Virus record (IMG/VR): IMGVR_UViG_3300020122_000296
Coordinates: 1-53,806 of that record
Source of the DNA: a virus
Length of the DNA stretch: 53,806 nucleotides
Reading direction: 5' to 3' (one strand)
This document shows, one piece after another, positions 15,778 through 23,429 of the stretch. The notes under the pieces are model-generated. The model saw nothing but the letters and a program-made list of their open reading frames with translations. It was not told where the DNA came from and ran no database searches. Each line of letters opens with the position of its first letter. The first letter of the stretch is position 1. The position numbers were made by a program, and so were the translations under genes.

Positions 15778-17199
15778 ATGCAAGCGACGTACTCACCAGA
15801 GGATAACAAACTAAGGTTATATTCCAGCACCCGGCTCGATCCGGATCTCTATAAGCGGGTCAGGGCCTACGGTTTCATTTGGGCCCCCAAACAGGAACTA
15901 TTTGTGGCGCCGGCGTGGAGTCCTGACCGGGAGGACTTCTTGATCGAACTGTGTGAGGAAATCGGGGACGAGGACACAAGCCTAGTAGCTCGAGCCGAGC
16001 AGCGCGCCGAGCGCTTCGAGCAGTATTCAGAGAACCGGTCCGAGGATGCCAAGAGCGCGCGCGCTGCGGTTTCAGCCATCGCGGACAATATCCCGTTAGG
16101 CCAACCGATCCTTGTCGGCCATCACTCCGAGAGGCACGCGCGCCGGGACGCTGAGAAGATTGAAAACGGCATGCGCCGGGCGATCAAGATGTGGGATCAG
16201 TCCAAGTACTGGACGGATCGCGCCTCCGGTGCCCTGGCGCATGCGAAATACAAAGAGCTTCCCCAGGTTCGAGCCCGCCGGATTAAAACTCTCGAGGCTG
16301 AGAAGCGCGGCCATGAGCGCGCGAAAGCCAAAGCTGAGAACATGCTCAAGCTGTGGGCGGCTATCGATAGCCAAGAAAAAGCGCTAACCCTGGCCGGCTG
16401 CCACCCTGACGCGGGCTGGCTTACTTGTGCCAAGGTTGGAGATCGAACCTATCACGCGTACGACGTCCTAAGGCCTGACGAAGAGCGGTACAAAGAGTGC
16501 CCGGCGATGACCTTCGAGCAGGTCAAAGAGATTGCAGCCAGGCGCTACCCCGCAACCGTAGCCCATTGCGATCGCTGGATTGCGCACTACGTCAACCGGT
16601 TAGCCTATGAACGGGCCATGCTTGCCGAGTCCGGCGGCCTGGCGGCTGACAAATTCAATTTTAAGATGGGCGGCCAGGTGAAGCGCCGCGGGGAATGGTT
16701 TGTGATTCTCAAAGTGAACATGCGCAAAGGTGAGTTGCGGTCTCTGACCGTTGCCGGCCATTGGAAAACGACGATCGCGCTTGAGGAGGTACAAGACTAC
16801 AAAGATCCCGCGGAGGGCGATTGGGAAAAGGCGCGCGCGGTCGTTTTAACTCCTCCGCTGTGCAACTATCCCGGTGAGGGCTTTTTGCACCAAACGGAGG
16901 CCGAATATAAAAGCACCGTCCCGAAATGGTCAGACTTCCCGAAAACCAAAACGATCAAGGCAACCGCTGGCGCCGTGTGTCATCGAGTGCGCAACCAGCG
17001 CAAGCCCGGGGGCAATGCCTGGGAGGGTGTTGGCGTATTCCTGACTGACAAGAAGGAAACGCGGCCACCCAAGCCTGAGGGACCGGCGCCGAGCTTGCCG
17101 GCGCGGGAGCTGCCAGACGTGCGAGCCTATCGGCCGGCGGAAAAGACAGAAGAGGCTAAAAGCTTCGAGGACCTCCGCGGGGCTCTGGCCCATCAATAA
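15778..17199 (+). CDS. DUF3560-family protein
   Basis: 473 residues from ATG 15778, with AAAGG eight bases upstream; the upstream ATG at 15763 lacks this. The N-terminal half is characteristic of DUF3560: YSPEDNKLRLYSSTRLDPDL, GFIWAPKQELFVAPAWSP, EDEDTSLVARAEQRAERFEQ, PILVGHHSERHARRDAEKIE and KYWTDRASGALAHAKYKE. These proteins are common on plasmids and phages; function is unknown. The C-terminal half is less conserved and has a Pro-rich segment. It is the first gene of the plus early block, divergent from the regulator at 15669. Confidence 0.9.
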   Translation: MQATYSPEDNKLRLYSSTRLDPDLYKRVRAYGFIWAPKQELFVAPAWSPDREDFLIELCEEIGDEDTSLVARAEQRAERFEQYSENRSEDAKSARAAVSAIADNIPLGQPILVGHHSERHARRDAEKIENGMRRAIKMWDQSKYWTDRASGALAHAKYKELPQVRARRIKTLEAEKRGHERAKAKAENMLKLWAAIDSQEKALTLAGCHPDAGWLTCAKVGDRTYHAYDVLRPDEERYKECPAMTFEQVKEIAARRYPATVAHCDRWIAHYVNRLAYERAMLAESGGLAADKFNFKMGGQVKRRGEWFVILKVNMRKGELRSLTVAGHWKTTIALEEVQDYKDPAEGDWEKARAVVLTPPLCNYPGEGFLHQTEAEYKSTVPKWSDFPKTKTIKATAGAVCHRVRNQRKPGGNAWEGVGVFLTDKKETRPPKPEGPAPSLPARELPDVRAYRPAEKTEEAKSFEDLRGALAHQ

Positions 17200-17568
17200 A
17201 TGATTTGCTCAGCCTTGGCCGAAACAGCACACACACCCGGCCCGTGGAAATACCACATTGGGCGCGGCATTGATCCAAGATTCCACGTCCAAACGGAAGG
17301 CGGGTATCAAATCGTAGAGACCCCAAAAACCGGTATTGCGTGCGGTATTAGGGAAGCGAATGAAGCCAACGCCCGCCTAATCGCCGCCGCCCCCGAGCTG
17401 CTTGCGGCGTGCAAAGCCGCGCTTGACGGATTACTTCCGTGTAATCCACAAGACCCGGAATTGCTTAACTACGAGACGTGTCCTCCGGGACATAGAAATG
17501 AGTGTGGGCATTGCTTTAGGCGGCGACAGATCGAAGCCGCCATCGCCAAAGCGGAGGTGCAACCGTGA
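17200..17568 (+). CDS. HTPGPW/ANARLIAAAPELL-type phage protein
   Basis: 122 residues, ATG directly after the TAA of the DUF3560 gene. It contains the hallmark pair THTPGPWKY-like (here AHTPGPWKYHIG) and EANARLIAAAPELLAACKAA, a very common small phage and prophage protein of unknown function. The C-terminal part has CPPGHRNECGHCFRRRQIEA, a possible zinc site, and ends with a helix. GTGA overlap with the next gene. Confidence 0.85.
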   Translation: MICSALAETAHTPGPWKYHIGRGIDPRFHVQTEGGYQIVETPKTGIACGIREANEANARLIAAAPELLAACKAALDGLLPCNPQDPELLNYETCPPGHRNECGHCFRRRQIEAAIAKAEVQP

Positions 17569-17732
17569 GTCCGGCACTTGCCAAATTCATTCTGGCCCGC
17601 CCTTGCGGGTTTATCACGGATGACGACCGGCGGGAGCTGCAGGAGCTTGACCGGCTTTTGCCGCTGGTAGTGCGGTGCGATTGCTGCCGGTTTATCTGCG
17701 CGGTTCAAGACCTGCCGATCCTGCGTGGCTAA
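17565..17732 (+). CDS. Small Cys-rich protein, 55 aa
   Basis: GTG start in a GTGA overlap, with GGAGG seven bases upstream. MSPALAKFILARPCGFIT begins it; the C-terminal half has VRCDCCRFICAVQDL, a CxCC...C cluster. Not recognised; possibly metal-binding. Its end overlaps the next gene by 8 bases. Confidence 0.65.
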   Translation: MSPALAKFILARPCGFITDDDRRELQELDRLLPLVVRCDCCRFICAVQDLPILRG

Positions 17733-17919
17733 CGCGACCCGTGACGGCAAATATTGCATGGTCTACGACGTGGGGGCTCGCTACGGATGGTTCGATGGGT
17801 GGTGGGACATGGCCGCGCTCGAACAGCTTTTGGCGAGCGGAAAAGGAATTTATACTACGGCGGCGGCAGCGGGAAAATTGACCGCCGAACAGCGCAAGGA
17901 AATCAACGTCTGGAGGTAG
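17725..17919 (+). CDS. Hypothetical protein, 64 aa
   Basis: GTG start within the previous gene (8-base overlap). Aromatic-rich segment YCMVYDVGARYGWFDGWWDM, then a helical, charged tail ending EQRKEINVW. No known domain. Base composition and the spacing pattern fit a real gene. The 120 bases after it hold no convincing gene. Confidence 0.55.
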   Translation: MANATRDGKYCMVYDVGARYGWFDGWWDMAALEQLLASGKGIYTTAAAAGKLTAEQRKEINVWR

Positions 17920-18042
17920 CCCTTGAACCGACTCAGGCGCGCGCCGAGGCCGCCGCGGTGCAATCCGTTGCCAAGTTCCAAGCCCGCCGGCCGCCGAGCT
18001 CGCCGCTCTTGACCTCCAGCCGGCGCCCGCCATCCTGCCCGG

Positions 18043-18525
18043 GTGCCTCAATGGACTCCTGAACAGGCCAGAGCGTATTCGGCTCAAGCCGCGGCCGCTT
18101 CGGTTCTGGCCCGCAAACGGCGAGCCGAAAACCGCGCCGCGGCCGCCCGGCTTCACCCGGCTCGAAACGGGCATTCTGCCGAGCTCGATTTCAAAGCCGA
18201 GTTACTCGCCGGCGTGCGTGCGCGTGCGCGCGAGATCTTAAACCTTCTGCAAGAACACACCAGCCGAGCCAAACCAGACGCTGCGCACCTCGACAGACTC
18301 GCCTCCGCTCTCGAACGCCTCGCGGATCTCGAACGCGTGCTCGATGGCAGGCCATTGCCAGGAAGCAGGCGCCCGCCTCGCGAGGATGTGCCAAGCGCAA
18401 GGCCTGGCAGTGCAGGAGCTCGCCGCGGGCCTGCAGTGCCGATGCCCTCGCCTCCAGCTCCAGCGCCATCGAGCTCGACCGATGATGATGAGCCGCCGCT
18501 CTATCAGCCGGCGCCGCTCGACTGA
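18043..18525 (+). CDS. Hypothetical basic helical protein, end of plus block
   Basis: 160 residues, GTG start (PQWTPEQARAYSAQAAAASV follows). Basic helix with ARKRRAENRAAAARLHP, then a helical region AHLDRLASALERLADLERVL followed by DGRPLPGSRRP, and a Pro/Ser-rich acidic tail. Similar LDRLA...L.GR..PG.R patterns occur in small phage proteins encoded near packaging genes, so a small-terminase-like or DNA-binding role is possible but not supported by a clear motif. Last gene before the 18.5-19.2 kb gene-free stretch. Confidence 0.6.
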   Translation: MPQWTPEQARAYSAQAAAASVLARKRRAENRAAAARLHPARNGHSAELDFKAELLAGVRARAREILNLLQEHTSRAKPDAAHLDRLASALERLADLERVLDGRPLPGSRRPPREDVPSARPGSAGARRGPAVPMPSPPAPAPSSSTDDDEPPLYQPAPLD

Positions 18526-19225
18526 GCTACCTAAGGAATCTCTTTTCTACGCCGGACCGTCCCCGCCCCCCACCCCCGGGGGAGGCGCGCGCCACTCGTT
18601 TCAATCCCCATTTCCCAGTTTACCCGAGCAGTATTTTACATGCGCGTAAGCCACGCATTGGCAGCGTGTTGCCCACGGACGCAAGGGGGAATCAGCAGTT
18701 TGAACGCAGCGGCTGTTTTTGTGTGAAGCGAGTCTTTAATTATGAGACGAATGTTGGTATGCAAAGGGTTAAACTGACAAAAGCAGCAGCGTTCAGACTG
18801 CGACGGAGAAAGGGGACATCTGGGAAAGTTGGCACTTTTCGAGGAGAGTCCGGAAAAGATCAAGGACAGTGCCAGAGCATTGCTAGCTGCGATTGACTGA
18901 GGTTACATGCGGGTACGGCACTCCCCCTTTCGGGTGTGCACGCAAAAACTGTATCGGCGGTTGGGTCCGGGGTCAGGCTGTCGGACCATTGTTTTTGCAC
19001 TCTGGAATCCTGGCGGTCGGAGGCGTATTTAGTTGTTTCAGCTCTCCTCTTTCCGGTTGCAATCGATAAACGAATGCTAACGGAGGCTTGTCCTGTGTTG
19101 TTGAACCAGGGGCGGCCGTACCTGCTCGGTACCGGCTGAATCGAGGCTTGCCCAATCAAGGGCTACTGTGGCACTCGAACACTCTAACTGGCCCGGGCAT
19201 TTGTTGGCCGGCCCGGGTGTGTCAT
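18526..19225. other. Gene-free convergent region (700 bases)
   Basis: It lies between the ends of the plus block (18525) and a minus block (19226). Open frames exist on both strands, but none has a coupled start, domain or convincing composition. A possible 23-codon frame from TTG 18824 (reading ALFEESPEKIKDSARALLAA) is the most protein-like. A CCCCCGGGGG tract lies near 18,576 and a strong inverted repeat at 19191-19218. A convergent terminator region or origin is possible. Confidence 0.4.
19191..19218. repeat. GCCCGGGC inverted repeat
   Basis: GCCCGGGC (19191-19198) can pair with GCCCGGGT (19211-19218) to give an 8-bp stem with one G-T pair and a 12-base loop. It lies just past the end of the 20.5-19.2 kb minus operon. 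There is no T-run, so it is not a classical terminator. Confidence 0.4.
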
Positions 19226-19408
19226 CTACCCCCGGCCAGTGGCCAGGGAAATCGCTTCGGAAACGGCTTTTCCAGCCGCCAACCAGGCGGCGCGCTCCTC
19301 CGGTGAAAGCTCATCCCAATGCGGAAACTGCTCGCCGTGCGGACCCGCAAAATTCCGCGCCTTGCAATAAGCCCGGTAGGCTGCCATTCCAATTTCTTCG
19401 CTGCTCAT
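19226..19408 (-). CDS. Small phage protein, 60 aa
   Basis: Start ATG 19408 in an ATGA overlap with the upstream gene; the longer open frame is a shadow. MSSEEIGMAAYRAYCKARNF and WDELSPEERAAWLAAGKAV resemble a common small phage helical protein with the W..LSPEER.AW pattern. Function unknown. Last gene of this minus block. Confidence 0.75.
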   Translation of the reverse strand: MSSEEIGMAAYRAYCKARNFAGPHGEQFPHWDELSPEERAAWLAAGKAVSEAISLATGRG

Positions 19409-19620
19409 GGCTGTGATTCCCGCCGTCGAAAAAGTGATTTGAACCGGTCGATTTGGGTGTTCACCCACCCGCGGACATTCACCATCCACCAAGGGCCCCA
19501 ATGCCACCTGGCCCGCCCAAGCGCATACCCGCGGTTCCAGCACTGCTCGGCGGTCAGCTTCTTATCGAAACCAAACTCCTCGCAGGCCGTGTACACCGAT
19601 TCGAAATTCTCATTTTTCAT
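19405..19620 (-). CDS. Hypothetical Trp-rich basic protein, 71 aa
   Basis: ATGA overlaps at both ends. MKNENFESVYTACEEFGFD begins it. A Trp-rich stretch RARWHWGPWWMVNVRGW and a basic tail FKSLFRRRESQP suggest an amphipathic, possibly membrane-associating protein. No family recognised. Confidence 0.6.
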   Translation of the reverse strand: MKNENFESVYTACEEFGFDKKLTAEQCWNRGYALGRARWHWGPWWMVNVRGWVNTQIDRFKSLFRRRESQP

Positions 19621-19973
19621 GGCAGCACGGATCCGAAAGTGATCGTCCCATCATCGTTGACCTTGTATTCGACCTTGAAACTCCACTTGCCGGCGTAGTC
19701 CGCCTCTCGATAGGAAGGCAGATTCGGACAGTTAGTGGCGGTGATCCATTCTGGATTTGGTTCGAAACCCGGCGCCGGATGCTCTCTCTTGAGGAAAATG
19801 AAATCCTGTAAGGCCTTATCGTCATAGGGCTTAATAGCATACCGAAACTCAGCGATGTACAGTCCCCGCCTCCGTCCAACCTTCCACCGGGGATGCCCCT
19901 CGAGCCTGGGCAGAAACGCCATCGGCGCGACGGCGGCCAGGAGCATTGATTTGAGAAAATTCCTACGTTGCAT
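19617..19973 (-). CDS. Exported protein with twin-arginine-like signal
   Basis: 118 residues from ATG 19973, one base after the upstream TGA. The N-terminus MQRRNFLKSMLLAAVAPMA is a textbook twin-arginine (Tat) signal: RRNFLK, hydrophobic core, AxA-like cleavage. The mature part has YIAEFRYAIKPYDDKALQDF and a C-terminal FKVEYKVNDDGTITFGSVLP region that looks beta-rich. Tat export implies folding or cofactor binding before secretion. The frame upstream of this ATG overlaps another gene. Its role during infection is unknown. Confidence 0.7.
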   Translation of the reverse strand: MQRRNFLKSMLLAAVAPMAFLPRLEGHPRWKVGRRRGLYIAEFRYAIKPYDDKALQDFIFLKREHPAPGFEPNPEWITATNCPNLPSYREADYAGKWSFKVEYKVNDDGTITFGSVLP

Positions 19974-19974
19974 G

Positions 19975-20184
19975 TCAGGCGGCTTTGTGGGGTTCGCGGC
20001 GACTTGCGAGGACCCCTTTGACGTAGTCATCGGCGGCCCGGCGCGCGGCGGCTTGCGCCTTTAACTCACAGATAGCGAGCTCACCATCGGTTAGGTCTTT
20101 AGATTTAACCATAACATCGACAACAAGATCCAGTTGCTCACGTGGAACTTTATGGCGATAACTGCTTCGAACTAACTGGTTCAT
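19975..20184 (-). CDS. Hypothetical helical protein, 69 aa
   Basis: ATG at 20184 in an ATGA overlap with the upstream gene. Charged and helical: VPREQLDLVVDVMVKSKDLT, then ELKAQAAARRAADDYVKGVL. No domain recognised. Confidence 0.6.
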   Translation of the reverse strand: MNQLVRSSYRHKVPREQLDLVVDVMVKSKDLTDGELAICELKAQAAARRAADDYVKGVLASRREPHKAA

Positions 20185-20489
20185 GTGCTGGACTCCTGGG
20201 ACTCAGGCACGTACTTCTCCTGTGGAACCATGTCGCTTTTTGCCGCGTCATTTGAGGGGGAAGGAATGGACACGCCTGGCCAAATCGCTCGAGCGTGAGC
20301 GCGCAGAAATATGCCCGGGCCCTTGACGTCAACATCCTTGAGCGCTTCATCAACCAGGCCGGCCGCATGCTGGAAGGCGTCAGCCTGCACCTGCAGGAAG
20401 AAATTGTGCAGGTAGATTCTTTGCTGATCACTGAGCTCAATCGAGGTTTCGGACTGAGCTTTGGCTACCCAATCGGCGGCATCCTTCAT
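20181..20489 (-). CDS. Hypothetical protein, first gene of its minus block
   Basis: 102 residues from ATG 20489 (MKDAADWVAKAQSETSIELS). Mid-part is a helix, RIYLHNFFLQVQADAFQHAA followed by GLVDEALKDV; the C-terminus is polar. The frame continues upstream to 20543 but that part looks unlike protein. No SD is seen. Confidence 0.6.
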   Translation of the reverse strand: MKDAADWVAKAQSETSIELSDQQRIYLHNFFLQVQADAFQHAAGLVDEALKDVDVKGPGIFLRAHARAIWPGVSIPSPSNDAAKSDMVPQEKYVPESQESST

Positions 20490-20991
20490 GGGATTAGGGA
20501 TTCTTCGTGGACAGTAAGAATGCAGGTTGTGAGTGAGAGACACGGTCCTGTCGCTCGCCTGGGGTTACCCCTTTGGCCAACCTGCAAAAGGAATTGCCGC
20601 GTACCCGCATCGCGCAAACTCTGCCGGGGCGGACAATCCCCGGCGTCGGATGTTGGATCTTCAAAGGAGGGCACACGGCAAAAAGCTGGTCGAGGTGATT
20701 CATGCGCAAAGAAAACTGAGCGTGCCGGGATTTGCCCGGACAACACACCCTCGACCAAAAGAGCAGCGCCAGAGCTAAAATCCCGTAGGACGGGTGCACC
20801 GAGTTGCCACAGGTGCCATCTGGCGCGACTGCCTGTTTGCAGGTTGCTCGGCAAAACCAGTGGTAGAGCCGCCCTTGCTTGAGGCCCACAGCGGGCCGAA
20901 AATCCCCTCGATCCGCTTCGTCCGCTTCGGCGCCTACCCTAACGGAAGGATATTTTAAGGCGATCCATGTGACACACGGATGAGGGAAAAT
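20490..20991. other. Gene-poor leader between tRNA-like RNA and minus block
   Basis: About 500 bases without a convincing gene. The best candidate is a minus-strand frame from an ATG near 20702 that begins MNHLDQLFAVCPPLKI and ends 4 bases before the ATG at 20489, but it lacks an SD or family signal. A TAAAAT -10-like box (minus strand, near 20955) has no matching -35. It may be a leader or intergenic spacer. Confidence 0.35.
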
Positions 20992-21122
20992 TGGCGAACA
21001 CGGCCGGAATCGAACCGGCTTTCCCTGGTTACCCGGGTTATGAGCCCGAGGCGGGCGCACAGCTACACACTTACCTAGGCGGTGCGTAGTCTCACGAGAG
21101 CTGTCCATCTCTTGTCGTGCTC
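20992..21122 (-). tRNA. tRNA-like RNA, 3' half Met-like (CAT), unusual 5' part
   Basis: On the minus strand the 3' end is textbook: T-arm GCCGG-TTCGATT-CCGGC, then CGTGTTC, discriminator G and encoded CCA (20992-20994). An anticodon-like arm TCGGG-CTCATAA-CCCGG carries CAT (21042-21040), with three G-C pairs as in initiator tRNA. The nearest 5' sequence does not pair with CGTGTTC. A good partner, GAGCACG (7 of 7 counting one G-T), begins at 21122, followed by a D-arm-like AGAG/CTCT hairpin. Between them are about 47 extra bases with another 8-bp stem. So this is either a 131-base tRNA-like RNA, a degenerate tRNA, or a tRNA 3'-end remnant. Confidence 0.45.
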
Positions 21123-21124
21123 GG

Positions 21125-21158
21125 AAAAAAAGTCCCCCGCTGTTAGCGCAACGGGGGG
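21125..21158 (-). terminator. Rho-independent terminator (minus strand)
   Basis: In the minus direction CCCCCG (from 21157) pairs with CGGGGG ending at 21134, followed after AC by seven Ts (21131-21125). It would end transcripts coming from 21264 and beyond, just before the tRNA-like RNA. Confidence 0.75.
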
Positions 21159-21263
21159 TTTGCCGGCAGAGTGCGACTCGACCGGCGGTTGTATTCGGCG
21201 AGGGAGGCCGAAATCCTTGACGGCTTACCCTCGCCAGCTCGCTAAAGCTGCAATTCATGATCG

Positions 21264-21458
21264 CTATTCCAAACCCAAATCAGGCGACCTGTGAAGCTTT
21301 ATTTTTTTGAGTGCGCTTAACTCGCTGAGGTACAGCGAGATATTTTTCCAGATTTTTCCAGAGCGGCACCCAAGCTCCGGATGCCGTTCTTGCCTTTTTG
21401 GCGTCGGGCAAAGGAATCGACCGCACCTCCAGCATCGCCCTATGTCCTTAACATTCAA
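21264..21458 (-). CDS. Small Cys-rich protein, 64 aa
   Basis: MNVKDIGRCWRCGRFLCPT begins it, followed by HPELGCRSGKIW, giving CxxC...C...C, a likely zinc site. The tail is basic (LSALKKIKLH). It stands alone, 186 bases from the ASCH gene and about 100 bases before the terminator at 21158. Function unknown. Confidence 0.5.
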   Translation of the reverse strand: MNVKDIGRCWRCGRFLCPTPKRQERHPELGCRSGKIWKNISLYLSELSALKKIKLHRSPDLGLE

Positions 21459-21644
21459 GCAGTCCAGAGGATTTCTATTTTGAATAAGAGGAGCATCAGA
21501 CGGCAGCTATAGAGCCACCTGGCCGATGGCTTATAACTGACTCGCCCTCCGGCAATGCCGATCACGGCGCAGATTTCGCGGTTTCGCCAGAGAAGCCAAG
21601 AAAAATGGAAGGCGTGAAATCTCATAAAATGTCCCTGATTTCCA

Positions 21645-21983
21645 TTACTTTTCGTGCCAGAAATAGATCCGGGTAACCCTGGTTTCCGGCGTGCAGTGGT
21701 TTAGTTTGCAAAACATCGCCACAAATTCAGGCGGGGTCATCTCGGGGAAACCCTCCATTTTGACCTCTTCATGGTTGATCCGCTTGAGCGGCTCTTGGGT
21801 GACGTTGATAACCGTAATCGCGTGCAACTTAACGACTTTCTCACCCTTCTTGAGTCCGCGGACCTTGCGCACTCCCATCAGCTTCTCGCCGATTTTGAGG
21901 TACCGCCAGCCAAGCCGCCTCGTCACGGTCTTTGTCCTGGCTTGGAACTGGCTCTCCGTCGCATTGAAGCTTATCAGTCTCAT
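21645..21983 (-). CDS. ASCH/PUA-like domain protein
   Basis: 112 residues. MRLISFNATESQFQARTKTV, TRRLGWRYLKIGEKLMGV and MEGFPEMTPPEFVAMFCKLN followed by VTRIYFW match a common phage and bacterial ASCH-domain family (PUA-like RNA-binding fold). Such proteins may bind RNA or modified nucleotides; the exact role is not known. The start ATG lies inside the preceding gene, which overlaps it in another frame by 143 bases. Confidence 0.85.
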   Translation of the reverse strand: MRLISFNATESQFQARTKTVTRRLGWRYLKIGEKLMGVRKVRGLKKGEKVVKLHAITVINVTQEPLKRINHEEVKMEGFPEMTPPEFVAMFCKLNHCTPETRVTRIYFWHEK

Positions 21984-22200
21984 AAATCATTGGGTGTTGG
22001 TGTCCGATAATGGTTGCTGCTCGAGCGGCGTGCAGGAGGTCAGCGTATTTGGGAAACCTGCCAGACTCGAGGCGGCCGAATTCCCTAAGCCACTCCGAAA
22101 AATGGTACCAGGCAGTGGCCGCCTGATTGGGTGTGAGACTCCAGGCGCGGTTACCGACAAAGAAACACTGATCCTTGCGGTTGAATTTGCGTAGGTTCAT
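21841..22200 (-). CDS. Hypothetical protein overlapping the ASCH gene
   Basis: 119 residues, ATG at 22200 in an ATGA overlap with the upstream gene. The first 85 residues look like a normal protein (QAATAWYHFSEWLREFGRLE, then FPKYADLLHAARAATIIGHQ). The last ~35 residues are polar and low in order and correspond to the overlap with the ASCH start. An ancestral stop near 21,980 may have been lost. Function unknown. Confidence 0.6.
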   Translation of the reverse strand: MNLRKFNRKDQCFFVGNRAWSLTPNQAATAWYHFSEWLREFGRLESGRFPKYADLLHAARAATIIGHQHPMIYETDKLQCDGEPVPSQDKDRDEAAWLAVPQNRREADGSAQGPRTQEG

Positions 22201-22583
22201 CGGCGCTTTGCCTTCTTCTTTTTAGCGCGCGGCACTCGCGGCCATCGGAGCTTGAGCCCGCGGTGTATCGCATACCGCCGAGCCATTTCCAGATGGCGGC
22301 ACAGATTGCAGTATGGGCCGTCGCCGTTCACTTGGACAGCTTTGAAAACGCCTTTTCTTTTGCATGATGGTAAATCGTAGTAGATACACTCATATTTAAA
22401 TCCGCACCTGCAGCAAGTGTGAGTGTGGTCAGTGTTCACAGCTTTTGCTTCATCTCGTTTTTCCAGTAGCGACACGCAGGGCAGCGCCAGGAAATTAACC
22501 AGCGGTGAAGGAAGTGAGCCCACCGAGGCCATTTCCTCATTGAGTCTTGGTGTTGGGCGGCGGCAAGCGATGGTCCAAACCAC
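22197..22583 (-). CDS. Zinc-ribbon-like basic protein
   Basis: Up to 128 residues; a later ATG (MASVGSLPSPL, at 22529) may be the true start. Cys groups CCRCGFKYEC and YCNLCRHLEMARRYAIHRG suggest a bound zinc. The C-terminus is strongly basic (RVPRAKKKKAKRR), so nucleic-acid binding is likely. It starts just after the terminator at 22609-22634, so it needs read-through or its own promoter. Confidence 0.65.
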   Translation of the reverse strand: MVWTIACRRPTPRLNEEMASVGSLPSPLVNFLALPCVSLLEKRDEAKAVNTDHTHTCCRCGFKYECIYYDLPSCKRKGVFKAVQVNGDGPYCNLCRHLEMARRYAIHRGLKLRWPRVPRAKKKKAKRR

Positions 22584-22608
22584 TCAGGGATTTTGCTAAG
22601 CATAGAAG

Positions 22609-22634
22609 AAAAAGGCCCGGCCTCCTACCGGGCC
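22609..22634 (-). terminator. Rho-independent terminator (minus strand)
   Basis: GGCCCGG, a 7-base loop (TAGGAGG), CCGGGCC, then TTTTT (22613-22609) in the minus direction. Perfect 7-bp GC stem with T-run. It ends the transcript coming from 24.7 kb. Confidence 0.85.
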
Positions 22635-22658
22635 CGAGAATCTGTTGGCTGGTCGAAC

Positions 22659-22973
22659 TTAGTATGGCGGCTCGCCGCTGTGACTTTCCTTTTCCCCGTT
22701 CTTGGTCGAGTCAGCCTTGACGGTCTTGATCTTCACATGGGCCCGGCCGAGCTTGTACTCGACCTGGCGGTCGGAGTAAAAGTACTTGGTCAGGCCGTGC
22801 GCTTCCATGGACTCCATCAGGCGCCGCTCGGTGTCTCCGATCTTTCTGCTGATTTCGGCGCGGTCATCGCGGAAGTCTGTCAGTTTGTCGGCCAGGCGGT
22901 CGACATCTTTGAATTTCGGGACCTCGACGCCTTTGCCAGTCATCGGGATCTCTTCCTGTTTCGGTCGTGGCAT
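22659..22973 (-). CDS. Coiled-coil hypothetical protein, 104 aa
   Basis: KDVDRLADKLTDFRDDRAEI, SRKIGDTERRLMESMEAHG and a C-terminal strand-rich part LGRAHVKIKTVKAD. Similar small phage proteins with an N-terminal coiled coil exist, with no known function. It lies 27 bases after the next gene upstream and just before the terminator at 22634. Confidence 0.75.
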   Translation of the reverse strand: MPRPKQEEIPMTGKGVEVPKFKDVDRLADKLTDFRDDRAEISRKIGDTERRLMESMEAHGLTKYFYSDRQVEYKLGRAHVKIKTVKADSTKNGEKESHSGEPPY

Positions 22974-23000
22974 TGCTTTCCTTTCGTTTATGGGTTGCGG

Positions 23001-23429
23001 TTAAAAGAGTGTGTCGTCGCCAAAGTCCCACTTGTCTTTGTGGTCGGTGTAAACCGTGGCGCCGCCCAGATCGTCGAGCAATCCGATTGCTTTCTCGCGA
23101 AGCTCCTTGCGGATGCAGAAGGTTTTGTATTCCTCTTGCCACTGCTCGAGATGGTTTTTCTCGTACTCGTTTTGCTCAGAGGCAGGCTTCTTTATCGCCG
23201 CTTCGTAACTCTCAACCGAGGACGGCCGGCGCAGAGGCTTCAACGCCTCGCAGATCCACCAAAGGTTTTTAGCGGTCTGGTTCGCGGACTCTCCCGGCGC
23301 TACCTCCGCGGAAATCTCGATCTTCCTATTCTCGTAATTGCCGAGGTTGTAGAGGCGGGAAACGCTTACATACTTGACGCGGCCGACTTTGGGAGGCTTG
23401 GGTTTTCGTTTCAGTTTGGGTGTGCTCAT
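23001..23429 (-). CDS. VSRLYNLGNYEN-type phage protein
   Basis: 142 residues, ATG in an ATGA overlap with the PolX-like gene. The N-terminus KYVSVSRLYNLGNYENRKIE followed by ISAEVAPGESA is a pattern seen in many small phage proteins encoded among replication and recombination genes; function unknown. The rest is charged and helical. Basic N-terminal tail KLKRKPKPPK. Confidence 0.75.
   Translation of the reverse strand: MSTPKLKRKPKPPKVGRVKYVSVSRLYNLGNYENRKIEISAEVAPGESANQTAKNLWWICEALKPLRRPSSVESYEAAIKKPASEQNEYEKNHLEQWQEEYKTFCIRKELREKAIGLLDDLGGATVYTDHKDKWDFGDDTLF

Noticed and set aside
17920-18042. Small gene between 17919 and 18043
   Set aside because: A TTG start after GGAGG gives only a 29-codon Arg/Pro-rich frame, and a second frame lacks a start; not enough support.
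20494-21258. Minus-strand frame of 254 codons through the tRNA-like RNA
   Set aside because: It crosses a terminator and the tRNA-like region, with odd composition and no domain.
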